DNA of 64,000 nt from Chloroflexota bacterium. Its GTDB lineage: Bacteria; Chloroflexota; Anaerolineae; Anaerolineales; VGOW01. Each line of letters starts with the position of its first letter. Within the stretch, counting starts at the first letter, position 1. The DNA lies in contig JACPWC010000014.1 of assembly GCA_016197225.1 (NCBI GenBank), positions 1 to 64,000 on the forward strand. The letters are read 5' to 3'. This document shows positions 1 through 8,585 of the stretch, one piece after another. The notes under the pieces are model-generated. The model saw nothing but the letters and a program-made list of their open reading frames with translations. It searched no databases and was not told the DNA's origin. The position numbers were made by a program, and so were the translations under genes.

Positions 1-1
1 A

Positions 2-1048
2 CAGTCGGCAGGCATTGAATTGGTGGATATTACCTCGGTGGACGACGAGCCTTCCGACGAGGATATTGAAGAGGCTGAAGAGGAAGAGAACAGCCTGCGC
101 GACTTGTCTCAGGACGACACCTATCTTTCGGCCATTGATGCCGACGACACCATTGGCCTGTACCTGAAAGAGATTGGCCGCGTGCCCCTGCTGGTGGCCG
201 CCGAGGAAGTGGCGCTGGCGAAGCGCATGGAGAAGATGAAGTTCGCCCGCGAGCGGCTGGCCAAGGGCGGCAAGATCACGCCCCGCAGACGCGCCGGTCT
301 TCAGTACGACATTGACGACGGTTGGGCCGCCCGCGAACACCTCATCACCGCCAACTCGCGCCTGGTGATCAGCGTCGCCAAAAAATACATGGGCCGGGGC
401 GTCCCGTTTCTCGATCTGATTCAGGAAGGCAACATTGGCCTGATAAGAGCCGCTAAGAAGTTCGACTACAAGCGCGGCCACAAGTTCAGCACCTATGCCA
501 CCTGGTGGATCCGTCAGGCCGTCACCCGCGCCATTGCCGATCAGGGCCGCACCATCCGGGTGCCGGTTCACATGGGCGACCAGATCAACAAGCTTCTGCG
601 CGTCTCACATTCGCTCACTCAGGAACTGGGCCGTGACCCGACGGTTGACGAACTGGCCGAAGCCCTCAACGTCACTCCGAAGAAAGTGGAGTCGATGATC
701 CAGATCGCCCGCCGCCCGCTCTCGCTGGAAACGCCGACGGACGAAGAGGAAGATTCGGTGTTGGGCGACTTTATTCAGGACGAAGACAGTCCGGCCCCGG
801 TGGAAGTTGCCACCCGCAACTTGCTCCGCGAGCAAATTCAGGAAGTGTTGGGCACGTTGCCGCCGCGCGAAGTTCGCATTCTGCAATTGCGTTATGGCCT
901 GCTTGACGGTGAAAGTTACACGCTTGAGGAAGTGGGCAAGAAGATGGGCGTCACTCGCGAACGGGTTCGCCAGATCGAAGCCCAGGCTCTCAGCCGCCTG
1001 CGGCATCCATCACATCGGCGCAAATTGCGAGACTATCTCAAAGAATAG
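2..1048 (+). CDS. sigA: Primary RNA polymerase sigma factor (SigA/RpoD), 5' end cut by the window
   Basis: Group 1 sigma factor that directs RNA polymerase to housekeeping promoters. The frame is open to the first base, so the true start lies outside; the TTG at 20 is only the first possible internal start (342 residues from there). An acidic stretch is followed by region 1.2 ([13 protein letters not shown], about residues 46-58), the conserved region 2 core with the -10 recognition helix ([17 protein letters not shown], about 156-172), region 3, and a region 4 helix-turn-helix ending in [15 protein letters not shown] near the C-terminus. The region 2 and 4 motifs are those of essential RpoD proteins rather than alternative sigmas. 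A strong terminator follows the stop, so it is the last gene of its transcript. Confidence 0.96.
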   Translation, partial: QSAGIELVDITSVDDEPSDEDIEEAEEEENSLRDLSQDDTYLSAIDADDTIGLYLKEIGRVPLLVAAEEVALAKRMEKMKFARERLAKGGKITPRRRAGLQYDIDDGWAAREHLITANSRLVISVAKKYMGRGVPFLDLIQEGNIGLIRAAKKFDYKRGHKFSTYATWWIRQAVTRAIADQGRTIRVPVHMGDQINKLLRVSHSLTQELGRDPTVDELAEALNVTPKKVESMIQIARRPLSLETPTDEEEDSVLGDFIQDEDSPAPVEVATRNLLREQIQEVLGTLPPREVRILQLRYGLLDGESYTLEEVGKKMGVTRERVRQIEAQALSRLRHPSHRRKLRDYLKE

Positions 1049-1065
1049 CTTGCGTTTTCCAGAGA

Positions 1066-1100
1066 GGGGCGCGGTCGTCAGGCCGCGCCCCTTTTAATTT
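1066..1100 (+). terminator. Rho-independent terminator after sigA
   Basis: Perfect 9-bp GC stem (GGGGCGCGG at 1066-1074 with CCGCGCCCC at 1083-1091), 8-nt loop, followed by TTTTAATTT. It sits 18 bases after the sigA stop and separates sigA from the next operon. Confidence 0.9.
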
Positions 1101-1113
1101 CAAAAACATACAA

Positions 1114-1141
1114 TTGACTCAAGCCGTTCTCTGGTTATACT
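1114..1141 (+). promoter_or_regulatory. Sigma70-type promoter of the aldehyde oxidoreductase operon
   Basis: TTGACT at 1114-1119 and TATACT at 1136-1141 with a 16-base spacer, just after the sigA terminator. A strong Shine-Dalgarno (GGGGAGG, about 1162-1168) precedes the ATG at 1178. It may drive the following oxidoreductase and ABC importer genes together, since no other convincing promoter is seen up to 6030. Confidence 0.7.
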
Positions 1142-1177
1142 ATTGTCTTACAAATCGAGCCGGGGAGGTGGACAACG

Positions 1178-3037
1178 ATGCGGTACGTGTACGCAGGCAA
1201 AATCCTACAGGTTGATCTCAGCGCCAGAACGCACTCAGTTCGCCCAATCACAGACTCCGAAGTTCATACTTATCTTCTTGGCAGTGGGCTGGCGGCCAAA
1301 ATTTATCTCGATTGGATAGAAGCCAACGGCGTTGTTGACGCGCTCGATCCGCGCAACCCTCTCATCATCCTCAACGGCTTACTCTCCGGCACTTTCAGCC
1401 CCACCGGTTGCCGGTCGTCGTGGTGTGGCCGTTCGCCGGCCACCGGTATTTGGAACGAGGCCAACCTGGGCGGCCACTGGGGCGCAGAACTTCGCTTCTC
1501 TGGCTGGGACGGCATCATCGTCACCGGCCGGGCCGACAGGCCTGTTTATCTTTGGGTGACGGGTGAGACGGTGGAATTCCGTGACGCCTCTCATCTGTGG
1601 GGCAAAGATCACTATGATACTTACGATGCGCTTCTGGCCGAGACTGACGAGAAGGCGCGGGCGGCCACAATTGGCCAGGCGGGCGAGAACCTGGTGAAGC
1701 TGGCCGGGGTGGTGCAGGGCGGCCACTCGCACTCGCGCATGGCGGCGCGCGGCGGCATGGGCGCGTTGATGGGGTCGAAGAATCTCAAGGCCATTGTCGT
1801 GCGTGGCAAGGATAAGCCGACCTATGCCGATGCCAAAGGCTTTCACACCTACGTCAAAGAATCGAATAAGTTCATCGGGGACGCGGCGGCGTGCGAGTCC
1901 CTGCATCTTGTTGGCACGGCAGGCGGCCACCCGACCACCGACAAGTTTGGCGACAACGCCATTATGAACTGGCGCGGCGGCAACTGGACGGAAGGAACGA
2001 TCAAAACGTCCGGCCAGGAGATTGCCAAAACAATTTTTACCAAGCATACGTATTGTCACGCCTGTCCGATCGGTTGCGGCAAGGCGGTGGAAGTGAAAGA
2101 TGGCAAGTATGCGGGCGTGTGGGGCGAAGGGCCGGAATACGAAACCCTGTGCGGCTTCGGCTCGAATTTGCAGATTGACGATGTCAAGGCCATCGCCGCT
2201 TTCCATGATATGTGCAATCGCTACGGCATGGATGTGATCTCGGTCTCAAGCGTGCTGGCCTGGGCCTGGGAAGCATTTGAAAAGGGCGTGATCACTGCGG
2301 CTGACACCGGCGGCCTCGAACTCAAGTGGGGCGATGACGAAGCCGTGATGGCGATGATTCACAAGATTGCCCTGCGCCAGGACGTGGGCGATGTGCTGGC
2401 TGAGGGTGTGCGCGCCGCCGCACAGAAGTTTGGCAAGGGCAGTGAGAAGTATGCCATGCACGTCAAAGGCCTGGAGATGCCTTACCACGACCCGCGCGGC
2501 TTTGTGAGCATGGCCGCCAACTACGCCACCGCCAATCGCGGCGCGTGCCACCTCGAGGCAATTTCTTACTGGCGCGGCGTGGGCATTGAGTGGAAGGGCT
2601 GGCAGGAGGGCGACAAACAGGAATGGATTGACAGCAAACGTTTCGACTCGACGATTGCCGCCGAAGTGGCAATTGACTTCCAAAACTTCATGTCCACTTA
2701 TAACCCGCTCGGCCTGTGTAAGTTCATCACCAAAGGCGGCTACACTCCGGCGCAGACGGCTGAACTGGTGAACAAGGCCATCGGCTGGAATTGGACCGGG
2801 GCCGATTTGCTGGAGACGGGCGCCCGTCTCTTCAACCTCAAACGGGCGATCAATGTCAAACTTGGCGTCAGCCGCAAAGACGACGTTTTGCCGTATCGTC
2901 TGGAACACGAAGCGCGACCCACCGGCACGGCGGCGGGCGTTCTGCCGGATATGAACCGTATCCTGCCCGACTATTACCGGCTTCGCAAGTGGGACGAGAA
3001 CGGCGTGCCCATGGCTGAGGCGTTGATGCCGGTTTGA
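1178..3037 (+). CDS. aor: Tungsten-type aldehyde:ferredoxin oxidoreductase
   Basis: Family enzymes oxidise aldehydes to carboxylic acids with ferredoxin as acceptor, using a tungsten bis-pterin cofactor and one [4Fe-4S] cluster in the cytoplasm. The length (619 residues) is that of a complete AOR. The N-terminal domain has the cofactor-binding stretch around GIWNEANLGGHWGAELRFSG. The cluster ligands appear as C293-x2-C296-x3-C300 (CHACPIGC) with the distal cysteine C514 in NPLGLCKF. It is first in a transcript that continues into an ABC importer and lies upstream of a molybdenum hydroxylase block, so it may oxidise an aldehyde arising from the imported compound. The actual substrate cannot be read from sequence; paralogues in this family are diverse. 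Confidence 0.9.
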   Translation: MRYVYAGKILQVDLSARTHSVRPITDSEVHTYLLGSGLAAKIYLDWIEANGVVDALDPRNPLIILNGLLSGTFSPTGCRSSWCGRSPATGIWNEANLGGHWGAELRFSGWDGIIVTGRADRPVYLWVTGETVEFRDASHLWGKDHYDTYDALLAETDEKARAATIGQAGENLVKLAGVVQGGHSHSRMAARGGMGALMGSKNLKAIVVRGKDKPTYADAKGFHTYVKESNKFIGDAAACESLHLVGTAGGHPTTDKFGDNAIMNWRGGNWTEGTIKTSGQEIAKTIFTKHTYCHACPIGCGKAVEVKDGKYAGVWGEGPEYETLCGFGSNLQIDDVKAIAAFHDMCNRYGMDVISVSSVLAWAWEAFEKGVITAADTGGLELKWGDDEAVMAMIHKIALRQDVGDVLAEGVRAAAQKFGKGSEKYAMHVKGLEMPYHDPRGFVSMAANYATANRGACHLEAISYWRGVGIEWKGWQEGDKQEWIDSKRFDSTIAAEVAIDFQNFMSTYNPLGLCKFITKGGYTPAQTAELVNKAIGWNWTGADLLETGARLFNLKRAINVKLGVSRKDDVLPYRLEHEARPTGTAAGVLPDMNRILPDYYRLRKWDENGVPMAEALMPV

Positions 3038-3055
3038 ATCTGATAAGCCCTGAAT

Positions 3056-4342
3056 ATGCTTGAAACTGAAACTCTTGAGCCGCCGGGGGTGGCCGTCTCC
3101 CGGCCATTTGGCAGTGTTCGCCTCCAGCGCGGGTTGCCGACGGCGCTGGCGGTTGGCATGATCGTGATCGGGGTGATCATCACCGTGGCCCATCTTGTCA
3201 TGCCGCTGGCTGACCCAACGTTGGTCGAGTCTACGCCCGGCCAGCTTGCCATTTGGGTCGCGGCGCGCAACAAGCTTGACGAGGTGTCGGTGTTGGGCGC
3301 GGCGCGGCTGGCGCTGGCGGCAATGGGCGTTCTGGCCGCCGCGCTCTCTGCGTTCAGCCTCTACGTTCTGACACGCCGCCCAGGCAAGAGTCGGGTGGCC
3401 CTGTTGTGGGCCTTGCTCGGTTTTGATCTATTGCTCTTGAACATTCCGGCCGAGTTCGGGTCGGCTTTATATCCCCTGATGCTGGCGGGCATTGCCCTGG
3501 CGCTGGTGGCCCTGTTTATAGCGCCGGGCCATGTCTCGCGGGCGCTGGGGGTGATGGTGGTGATTTCGGCCCTGCTGTGGTTCTGGGAAGTTTATATTGC
3601 GTTGGGCAATGCCACCGGCAACGTTTTGCCGCTCACCGATTTCCCGTGGAAGATGCCGCACTGGCAGAACATCGCCGAGCAGTTGTTGCAACCGGCGCGG
3701 CGCAACGGGCCGACGTTGCTGGTCGGCATTCTGGCCGAGGCGGCGTTGTTCACCTGGCGCGAAGCGTTTGCCGGTTTTGTGGCCGGCAGTGTCTTGGGGT
3801 TCGTTTTAGGCGTGATCTTCGCGCACTCAAAACTGCTGGAGCGGGCTTTGTTACCTTACGCCATTGCTTCGCAGACGGTGCCGATCCTGGCAATTGCGCC
3901 CATGATCGTGAGCGGGCTGGGCGCAGGCTGGTTGCCGGTGGCGGTCATTTCGGCTTACCTCACTTTTTTCCCGGTGACGGTCAACACCTTGCGCGGCCTG
4001 CTCTCGCCTGACCCGACGGCAGTTGAACTGATGCGTTCGTACGCGGCGCCGCAGTGGGCGGTGTTGTGGAAACTGCGCGTGCCGGCGGCCCTGCCTTATA
4101 TTTTTACGGCGCTCAAAGTATCGGCCACGGCCAGCGTGGTGGGAGCCATTGTCGGCGAACTGCCCTCCAGCCGCAGTGACGGTTTGGCCGCCGCCATTTT
4201 GCGCGCCAGCGGCAACTATGCCTCCGAGCCGGAGAAATTATGGGCCGCCATCGTGATCGCTTCGCTGGTTGGCATTCTCTTTTTTGTGGCTGTGTCTCTG
4301 ATTGAGAGTTGGGTAATGCGCCGCCGCCCGGTTGCTGAATAA
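3056..4342 (+). CDS. ABC transporter permease with extra N-terminal membrane domain (NitT/TauT-like)
   Basis: Inner-membrane subunit of an importer. The C-terminal ~210 residues are a normal MetI-like permease with the EAA loop (ELMRSYAAPQWAVLWKLRVP region, about residues 323-345) that docks on the ATPase. The first ~200 residues add several hydrophobic segments (about 24-48, 82-106, 120-190) not found in the standard ~250-residue permease, making it 428 residues long. It begins 18 bases after the oxidoreductase stop and is followed within 20 bases by the ATPase gene, so it is one operon. A second, normal-sized permease follows, so the importer probably works with a heterodimeric channel. Ligand inferred from context: a pyrimidine- or ureide-like compound. 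Confidence 0.85.
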   Translation: MLETETLEPPGVAVSRPFGSVRLQRGLPTALAVGMIVIGVIITVAHLVMPLADPTLVESTPGQLAIWVAARNKLDEVSVLGAARLALAAMGVLAAALSAFSLYVLTRRPGKSRVALLWALLGFDLLLLNIPAEFGSALYPLMLAGIALALVALFIAPGHVSRALGVMVVISALLWFWEVYIALGNATGNVLPLTDFPWKMPHWQNIAEQLLQPARRNGPTLLVGILAEAALFTWREAFAGFVAGSVLGFVLGVIFAHSKLLERALLPYAIASQTVPILAIAPMIVSGLGAGWLPVAVISAYLTFFPVTVNTLRGLLSPDPTAVELMRSYAAPQWAVLWKLRVPAALPYIFTALKVSATASVVGAIVGELPSSRSDGLAAAILRASGNYASEPEKLWAAIVIASLVGILFFVAVSLIESWVMRRRPVAE

Positions 4343-4362
4343 GAACTCAGGAGCTAGATTTT

Positions 4363-5136
4363 ATGAGCGTGGTTTCGGTCCAGAACGTCAATAAAGTATT
4401 TGGCGCTAACAGCAGTGAACAGGTTGTGGCCCTTCAGGATATTAATCTGGAAATTGGCGCGAATGAATTTGTGTCTTTCATCGGCCCCTCAGGCTGTGGC
4501 AAGTCTACGTTGTTGAGATTGATTGCCGATTTGCTCTCGCCCACGTCCGGGCAGGTGTCGGTCAACGGCAAGCCGCCTCACCAGGCCCGGCTGGATCGTG
4601 ATTACGGCTTTGTCTTTCAAGCGCCGACGCTTTACGAGTGGCGAAGCGTGAGCCAGAACGTGCAACTGCCGTTGGAGATCATGGGCATCCCGCCGCAGAA
4701 GCGGGCCGAGCGGGCCGGCGAAATGCTGAAGCTGGTGGAACTGGAAAAGTTTGGCCGCCACTATCCCTGGCAGTTGTCGGGCGGCATGCAACAGCGGGTG
4801 GCTATTGCCCGCGCCCTGGCCTTTCAACCGGCGCTGTTGCTCATGGACGAGCCGTTCGGTGCCCTGGACGAATTTACCCGCGAGCGCATGAACATGGAAC
4901 TGCTCAAGATTTGGGGCCAGACCGGCGGCACGGTAGTTTTCGTGACTCACAGCATTGCCGAAGCCGTGTTTTTATCGAGCCGGGTGGTCGTCATGTCGTC
5001 CCGACCGGGCCGCATCACCAAAGTCTTGGAGATTGACCTGCCGCGCCCGCGAACCTTTGAGACGCGCGAGGACGAGCGTTTTTTTGCCGCCGTGACTGAA
5101 GTGCGTGAAAGCCTGCGAGAAGCCTATGGCGCATGA
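4363..5136 (+). CDS. ABC transporter ATP-binding protein (NitT/TauT/thiamine-precursor type)
   Basis: Energises the importer encoded on both sides. All ATPase motifs are visible in 257 residues: Walker A GPSGCGKST (about 41-49), Q-loop FVFQAP, signature LSGGMQQRVAIARAL, Walker B LLLMDEP and the switch histidine in VTHS. There is no C-terminal regulatory domain, as usual for SsuB/TauB-like proteins. The stop overlaps the start of the next permease by 11 bases, indicating translational coupling. Confidence 0.93.
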   Translation: MSVVSVQNVNKVFGANSSEQVVALQDINLEIGANEFVSFIGPSGCGKSTLLRLIADLLSPTSGQVSVNGKPPHQARLDRDYGFVFQAPTLYEWRSVSQNVQLPLEIMGIPPQKRAERAGEMLKLVELEKFGRHYPWQLSGGMQQRVAIARALAFQPALLLMDEPFGALDEFTRERMNMELLKIWGQTGGTVVFVTHSIAEAVFLSSRVVVMSSRPGRITKVLEIDLPRPRTFETREDERFFAAVTEVRESLREAYGA

Positions 5137-5944
5137 ATTGGCCTCCTCGGAACAGCCGCTCGCGCGCCGCCTGGCCGAACGCGTTCGGTATTATGCGCCG
5201 ACGATTATCACCGCCGTGGCGGTGTTGCTGGCCTGGGAACTGATCGTCCGCGTCTTCAACATCCAGCAGTTCCTCGTCCCAAAGCCGTCCAGCATCGTGG
5301 CCGCTTTTGTTGACCAGCGCGGCATTTTGGCTGGCAAGGTGTTTAACACCTTGCGAAGCGCGGTCGGCGGTTTCGTCCTGGGCAGTATCGCCGGAATCCT
5401 GGTCGCGTTGATCACCGCCCGCTGGGCGATCTTGAGCCAGGCCATGATGCCGTTCGCCATCGCCGCCAACTCGGTGCCCATCGTTGCTTTCTCGCCGATC
5501 CTGTTCAACTGGTTCGGCCCCAGCAATCCCTTCTCGTGGATGGCGATTGTAGCCGTGATTGTTTTCTTTCCGGTGATGATCAACATGGTGCGCGGCCTGA
5601 CCCAGGTTGATCCGCGCGCGCTGGAGTTGATGCGCTCCTACGCCGCCAGCGATTTCAAGACCCTGTTTGCCCTGCGTATTCCCAACGCCCTGCCGTTTCT
5701 GTTCAGCGCCTTGCGAGTGGCGACGGTGTTGAGCATGATCGGCGCGGTGGTGGCCGACTTCTTTGGCGTCGAGCGGGCGACGATCGGCAAATACATCACC
5801 CAGGAGTCGGCCAGCTTCAAATTTGAAAACACCTGGGCCGCCATTTTGCTGGTAAGCGTGATCGGCATTGTCTTTTACCTGATCGTTGCCCTGGCCGAGC
5901 GCGCCATCATGCCCTGGCATGTGTCAGTTCGAAAAAGTGAATAG
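5126..5944 (+). CDS. ABC transporter permease (NitT/TauT-like)
   Basis: Second channel subunit of the importer, 272 residues, with about six hydrophobic segments and the EAA loop ALELMRSYAASDFKTLFALR. The start ATG at 5126 is chosen because it gives the normal family N-terminus (MAHELASSEQ) and a short overlap with the ATPase gene; an ATG at 5105 in the same frame would add seven residues. Regulation is presumably that of the operon starting at 1178. Confidence 0.9.
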   Translation: MAHELASSEQPLARRLAERVRYYAPTIITAVAVLLAWELIVRVFNIQQFLVPKPSSIVAAFVDQRGILAGKVFNTLRSAVGGFVLGSIAGILVALITARWAILSQAMMPFAIAANSVPIVAFSPILFNWFGPSNPFSWMAIVAVIVFFPVMINMVRGLTQVDPRALELMRSYAASDFKTLFALRIPNALPFLFSALRVATVLSMIGAVVADFFGVERATIGKYITQESASFKFENTWAAILLVSVIGIVFYLIVALAERAIMPWHVSVRKSE

Positions 5945-6030
5945 AAGGGGGGGATGCCTGGCTAGTCAAGAACGAGTCCAACCACGTACAACAATTGACA
6001 CGATTTACACACTTTAGGAGGAGATGAAAG

Positions 6031-7161
6031 ATGAAACACAAAGTTTTGCATGTCGCCAGCCTGTTGCTGATCGCTGGCCTGTTGCTCACCGCCTGCGGCG
6101 GGCCGGCGGCTACCACCGAAGCGCCGCCGGCGGCCACTGAACCACCGGCAGCGATGGTCCCCGTCCGCCTGCAATTGCAGTGGGTGGCCCAGTCGCAGTT
6201 CGCCGGTTACTACGCCGCAGTCGCCGAAGGGTACTACAAGGAAGAAGGCCTGGATGTGACCATTCTCGAAGGCGCGCCGGATATTGTTCCCCAGCAGGTG
6301 TGCGCCAACGGCGGGGCGGAATTCTGCCTCTCGTGGGTGCCCAAGGCATTGGAGTCGCGGGAAGGCGGCGCTCCCCTGGTCAACATCGGCCAGGTCTTTC
6401 AACGCAGTGGCACGCTGGAAGTGTCGTTTGCCAGCAAGGGCATCAAGAGCGTTGCCGATCTCGACGGCAAGCGCGTGGGCGTTTGGGACTTTGGCAATGA
6501 GCACGAAGTGTTTGCCGCTTTGCGGGCCGAGGGCATTGACCCCGAGGACGCGGGCGACGTGACGATCAAGATTCAGCCGTTCGACATGACCCTGCTGTTG
6601 ACCGACGAAATTGACTCCGCCGAAGCCATGACCTACAACGAGTATGCTCAGGTGCTGGAGCAGGTGAACCCGGCCACTGGCGAACTCTACAAGCCGGAAG
6701 ACCTGAGCGTGATTAATTTCAATGAGGTCGGCACGGCGATGTTGCAGGACGCAGTCTGGGCAACGGAAAGCTACCTCAGCACCCCTGGAAATGAAGACGT
6801 AGCGGTGAAATTCCTGCGCGCTTCTTACCGGGGCTGGATTTTCTGCCGCGACAATTTTGACGCCTGCGTGAATCACGTGTTGGCCGCCGGCCCGACCCTG
6901 GGCGAGAGCCACATGCGCTGGCAGTTGAACGAAATCAACAAACTCATTTGGCCGTCGCCAAACGGCATTGGCCTGATGGACAAGGCCCAGTGGGATCAGA
7001 CTGTTCGGGTGGCCAAGGAAGGCAAGGTTCTCAGCAAAGACCCGGATGCGGGCGCGTACCGCACCGACCTGGCCCAGAAGGCGCTCGAAGGAATCTCGGG
7101 CGACACCAAGGGCGCAAACTTCGCGCCAATTACGGTTGAACTAAAACCGGGCGGCGAATAA
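6031..7161 (+). CDS. ABC substrate-binding lipoprotein, NMT1/THI5-like
   Basis: Extracytoplasmic receptor of the preceding importer. A strong Shine-Dalgarno (AGGAGGAGA) precedes the ATG. The N-terminus is a lipoprotein signal (hydrophobic core, lipobox LLTAC), followed by a low-complexity A/T/P linker and an NMT1-like fold beginning VRLQLQWVAQSQFAGYY. This is the family that binds pyrimidine precursors, riboflavin and related aromatic ligands. 376 residues, complete. Its place directly before a molybdenum hydroxylase/dihydropyrimidinase block suggests a heterocyclic ligand such as a pyrimidine or hydantoin; this is inference from neighbourhood. Confidence 0.9.
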   Translation: MKHKVLHVASLLLIAGLLLTACGGPAATTEAPPAATEPPAAMVPVRLQLQWVAQSQFAGYYAAVAEGYYKEEGLDVTILEGAPDIVPQQVCANGGAEFCLSWVPKALESREGGAPLVNIGQVFQRSGTLEVSFASKGIKSVADLDGKRVGVWDFGNEHEVFAALRAEGIDPEDAGDVTIKIQPFDMTLLLTDEIDSAEAMTYNEYAQVLEQVNPATGELYKPEDLSVINFNEVGTAMLQDAVWATESYLSTPGNEDVAVKFLRASYRGWIFCRDNFDACVNHVLAAGPTLGESHMRWQLNEINKLIWPSPNGIGLMDKAQWDQTVRVAKEGKVLSKDPDAGAYRTDLAQKALEGISGDTKGANFAPITVELKPGGE

Positions 7162-7214
7162 GCTGTGACACGGTGACAAAGTGAATGGGTGACAGGGTGA
7201 GTCAATTCACCCTG
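7162..7214. repeat. GTGACA-type short repeat with terminal palindrome
   Basis: Several copies of GGTGACA/GTGA words (CGGTGACA, GGGTGACAGGGTGA) fill the gap after the lipoprotein gene. They end in a perfect inverted repeat, CAGGGTGA / TCACCCTG (7193-7214), with a 6-base loop. No T-run follows, so it is not a clear terminator. The element reaches into the place where the next gene's ribosome-binding site should be. Confidence 0.6.
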
Positions 7215-7234
7215 AACCAGCCTCGTTTGATTAC

Positions 7235-8086
7235 ATGGCCCCCGACTCGCTGGAAGGTGCGCTGGCCCTCAAAACCGAACACGGCGACGACGCTAAATTT
7301 CTGGCCGGCGGCCAAAGCCTGATCCCGGCCATGAACTTCCGCTTGGCCCAGACCGCGCTCCTCATTGATGTCAACAATCTGAAAGAACTCGATTACATCC
7401 GCCGCGACGCCAACGGCGATTTGCATCTTGGCGCGCTCACCCGGCAGAGGCGGCTGGAACGTGATCCGCTGGTGAAGCAATACGCGCCTTTGTTGCACGA
7501 GGCGATGCCCTGGGTCGCCCATCCGCAAATTCGCAATCGCGGCACGCTGGGCGGCAGCCTGGCTCACGCCGACCCGGCGGCGGAGTTGCCGGTCATTGCC
7601 CTGGCGCTTGGCGCGCGTCTCAGAGCGCAAACCGCGCGTGATGAGCGTTGGATCACCGTTGACGATTTTTTTCGCGGACTCTTTACAACCGATCTGGCTT
7701 CTGACGAAATGCTGGTGGAGGTGGTTCTGCCGCCTCTGCCACCCCGAACCGGCGCGGCCTTCATCGAATTTTCGCGGCGGCGCGGCGATTACGCCATGCT
7801 GGGCCTGGCCGCTATCGTAACGTTGAACGAGAGCGGCGCTTGCGAAAAGGCGCGGCTGGTTTACTTGAACGCCGGCGACGGCCCGGTGGACGCAAAGCAA
7901 GCCGCCGATTTGCTGAAGGGGCAGAAACCATCTGCCGAAGTTTTTGCGGCGGCGGCCAGTCTCGCCGCCGAACAGGAAATCAACCCGATGGGCAGTATTC
8001 ACGCTTCGCCAGATTATCAACGGCATCTGGCGCGTGTTCTCACCGGACGCGCCCTCAAGCAGGCATTCGCCCGAGCCAGCCAATGA
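7235..8086 (+). CDS. Molybdenum hydroxylase FAD subunit (CoxM/XdhB-like)
   Basis: Medium subunit of a xanthine dehydrogenase-family hydroxylase; passes electrons from the 2Fe-2S subunit to FAD. Visible are the FAD-binding loop AGGQSLIPAMNFRL near the N-terminus and NRGTLGGSLAHADPAAE around residue 100. Length 283, slightly short. Family members begin with the motif x-F-x-Y-x-x-P; here FDY lies immediately upstream of the ATG at 7235, in frame and open back to 7193, so the real start may be further upstream. The only codon there resembling a start is ATT at 7205, inside a palindromic repeat. The stop overlaps the next start (ATGA). Confidence 0.88.
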   Translation: MAPDSLEGALALKTEHGDDAKFLAGGQSLIPAMNFRLAQTALLIDVNNLKELDYIRRDANGDLHLGALTRQRRLERDPLVKQYAPLLHEAMPWVAHPQIRNRGTLGGSLAHADPAAELPVIALALGARLRAQTARDERWITVDDFFRGLFTTDLASDEMLVEVVLPPLPPRTGAAFIEFSRRRGDYAMLGLAAIVTLNESGACEKARLVYLNAGDGPVDAKQAADLLKGQKPSAEVFAAAASLAAEQEINPMGSIHASPDYQRHLARVLTGRALKQAFARASQ

Positions 8087-8580
8087 GCGAACTTCATCCT
8101 ATCAAAGTAATAATCAACGGAAACACCTACGAGCGGCAGGTTGAGGCTCGTTTATTGCTCAGCGATTTTCTCCGGCACGAACTGGGCCTGAGCGGAACGC
8201 ATGTGGGTTGTGAGCACGGCGTATGCGGCGCTTGCACAATTTTGTTCGACGGGGCGGCGGTGCGCTCGTGCATCATGTTTGCCGTGCAGGCGGACGGCCA
8301 CGAACTGGCGACCGTGGAAAGTTTAGCCAAGAACCAGAATGAACTGCATCCGCTTCAGCAAGCATTCCACGAAGCGCACGGCCTGCAATGCGGCTTCTGC
8401 ACGCCGGGCTTTCTAATGACCCTCGTTCCGTTCCTGCAAGAGAACCCAAGCCCGACTGAGGCAGAAATTCGTGAGGCCATCTCCGGCAACCTCTGCCGTT
8501 GCACCGGCTACCAGCATATTGTGGATGCGGTGAAGCTGGCGGCGGAGAAAATGAAGTCAACAGTGGTCAGCAGTCAGTGA
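8083..8580 (+). CDS. Molybdenum hydroxylase 2Fe-2S subunit (CoxS/XdhC-like)
   Basis: Small subunit, 165 residues, carrying two [2Fe-2S] clusters that shuttle electrons from the Mo site to FAD. The plant-ferredoxin-type cluster motif CEHGVCGAC is followed by its fourth cysteine, and the C-terminal helical domain has the second cluster motifs CGFC and CRC. The ATG at 8083 overlaps the upstream stop in an ATGA. A longer upstream frame exists but lies inside the FAD-subunit gene and is not used. The last codons lie in a CAGTGGTCAGCAGTCAGTG-type repeat shared with 29477-29523. Confidence 0.94.
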   Translation: MSELHPIKVIINGNTYERQVEARLLLSDFLRHELGLSGTHVGCEHGVCGACTILFDGAAVRSCIMFAVQADGHELATVESLAKNQNELHPLQQAFHEAHGLQCGFCTPGFLMTLVPFLQENPSPTEAEIREAISGNLCRCTGYQHIVDAVKLAAEKMKSTVVSSQ

Positions 8581-8585
8581 ACAGT

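Noticed and set aside
1379-2206. Long minus-strand frames opposite the oxidoreductase, Mo hydroxylase, hydantoinases and other genes
   Set aside because: They are mirror frames of high-GC coding sequence: H/R/A/G-rich with no recognisable domains, opposite well-supported genes.
5995-6018. TTGACA at 5995 as a promoter for the binding-protein gene
   Set aside because: No acceptable -10 follows at 16-18 bases; the region before 6031 is a strong ribosome-binding site instead.
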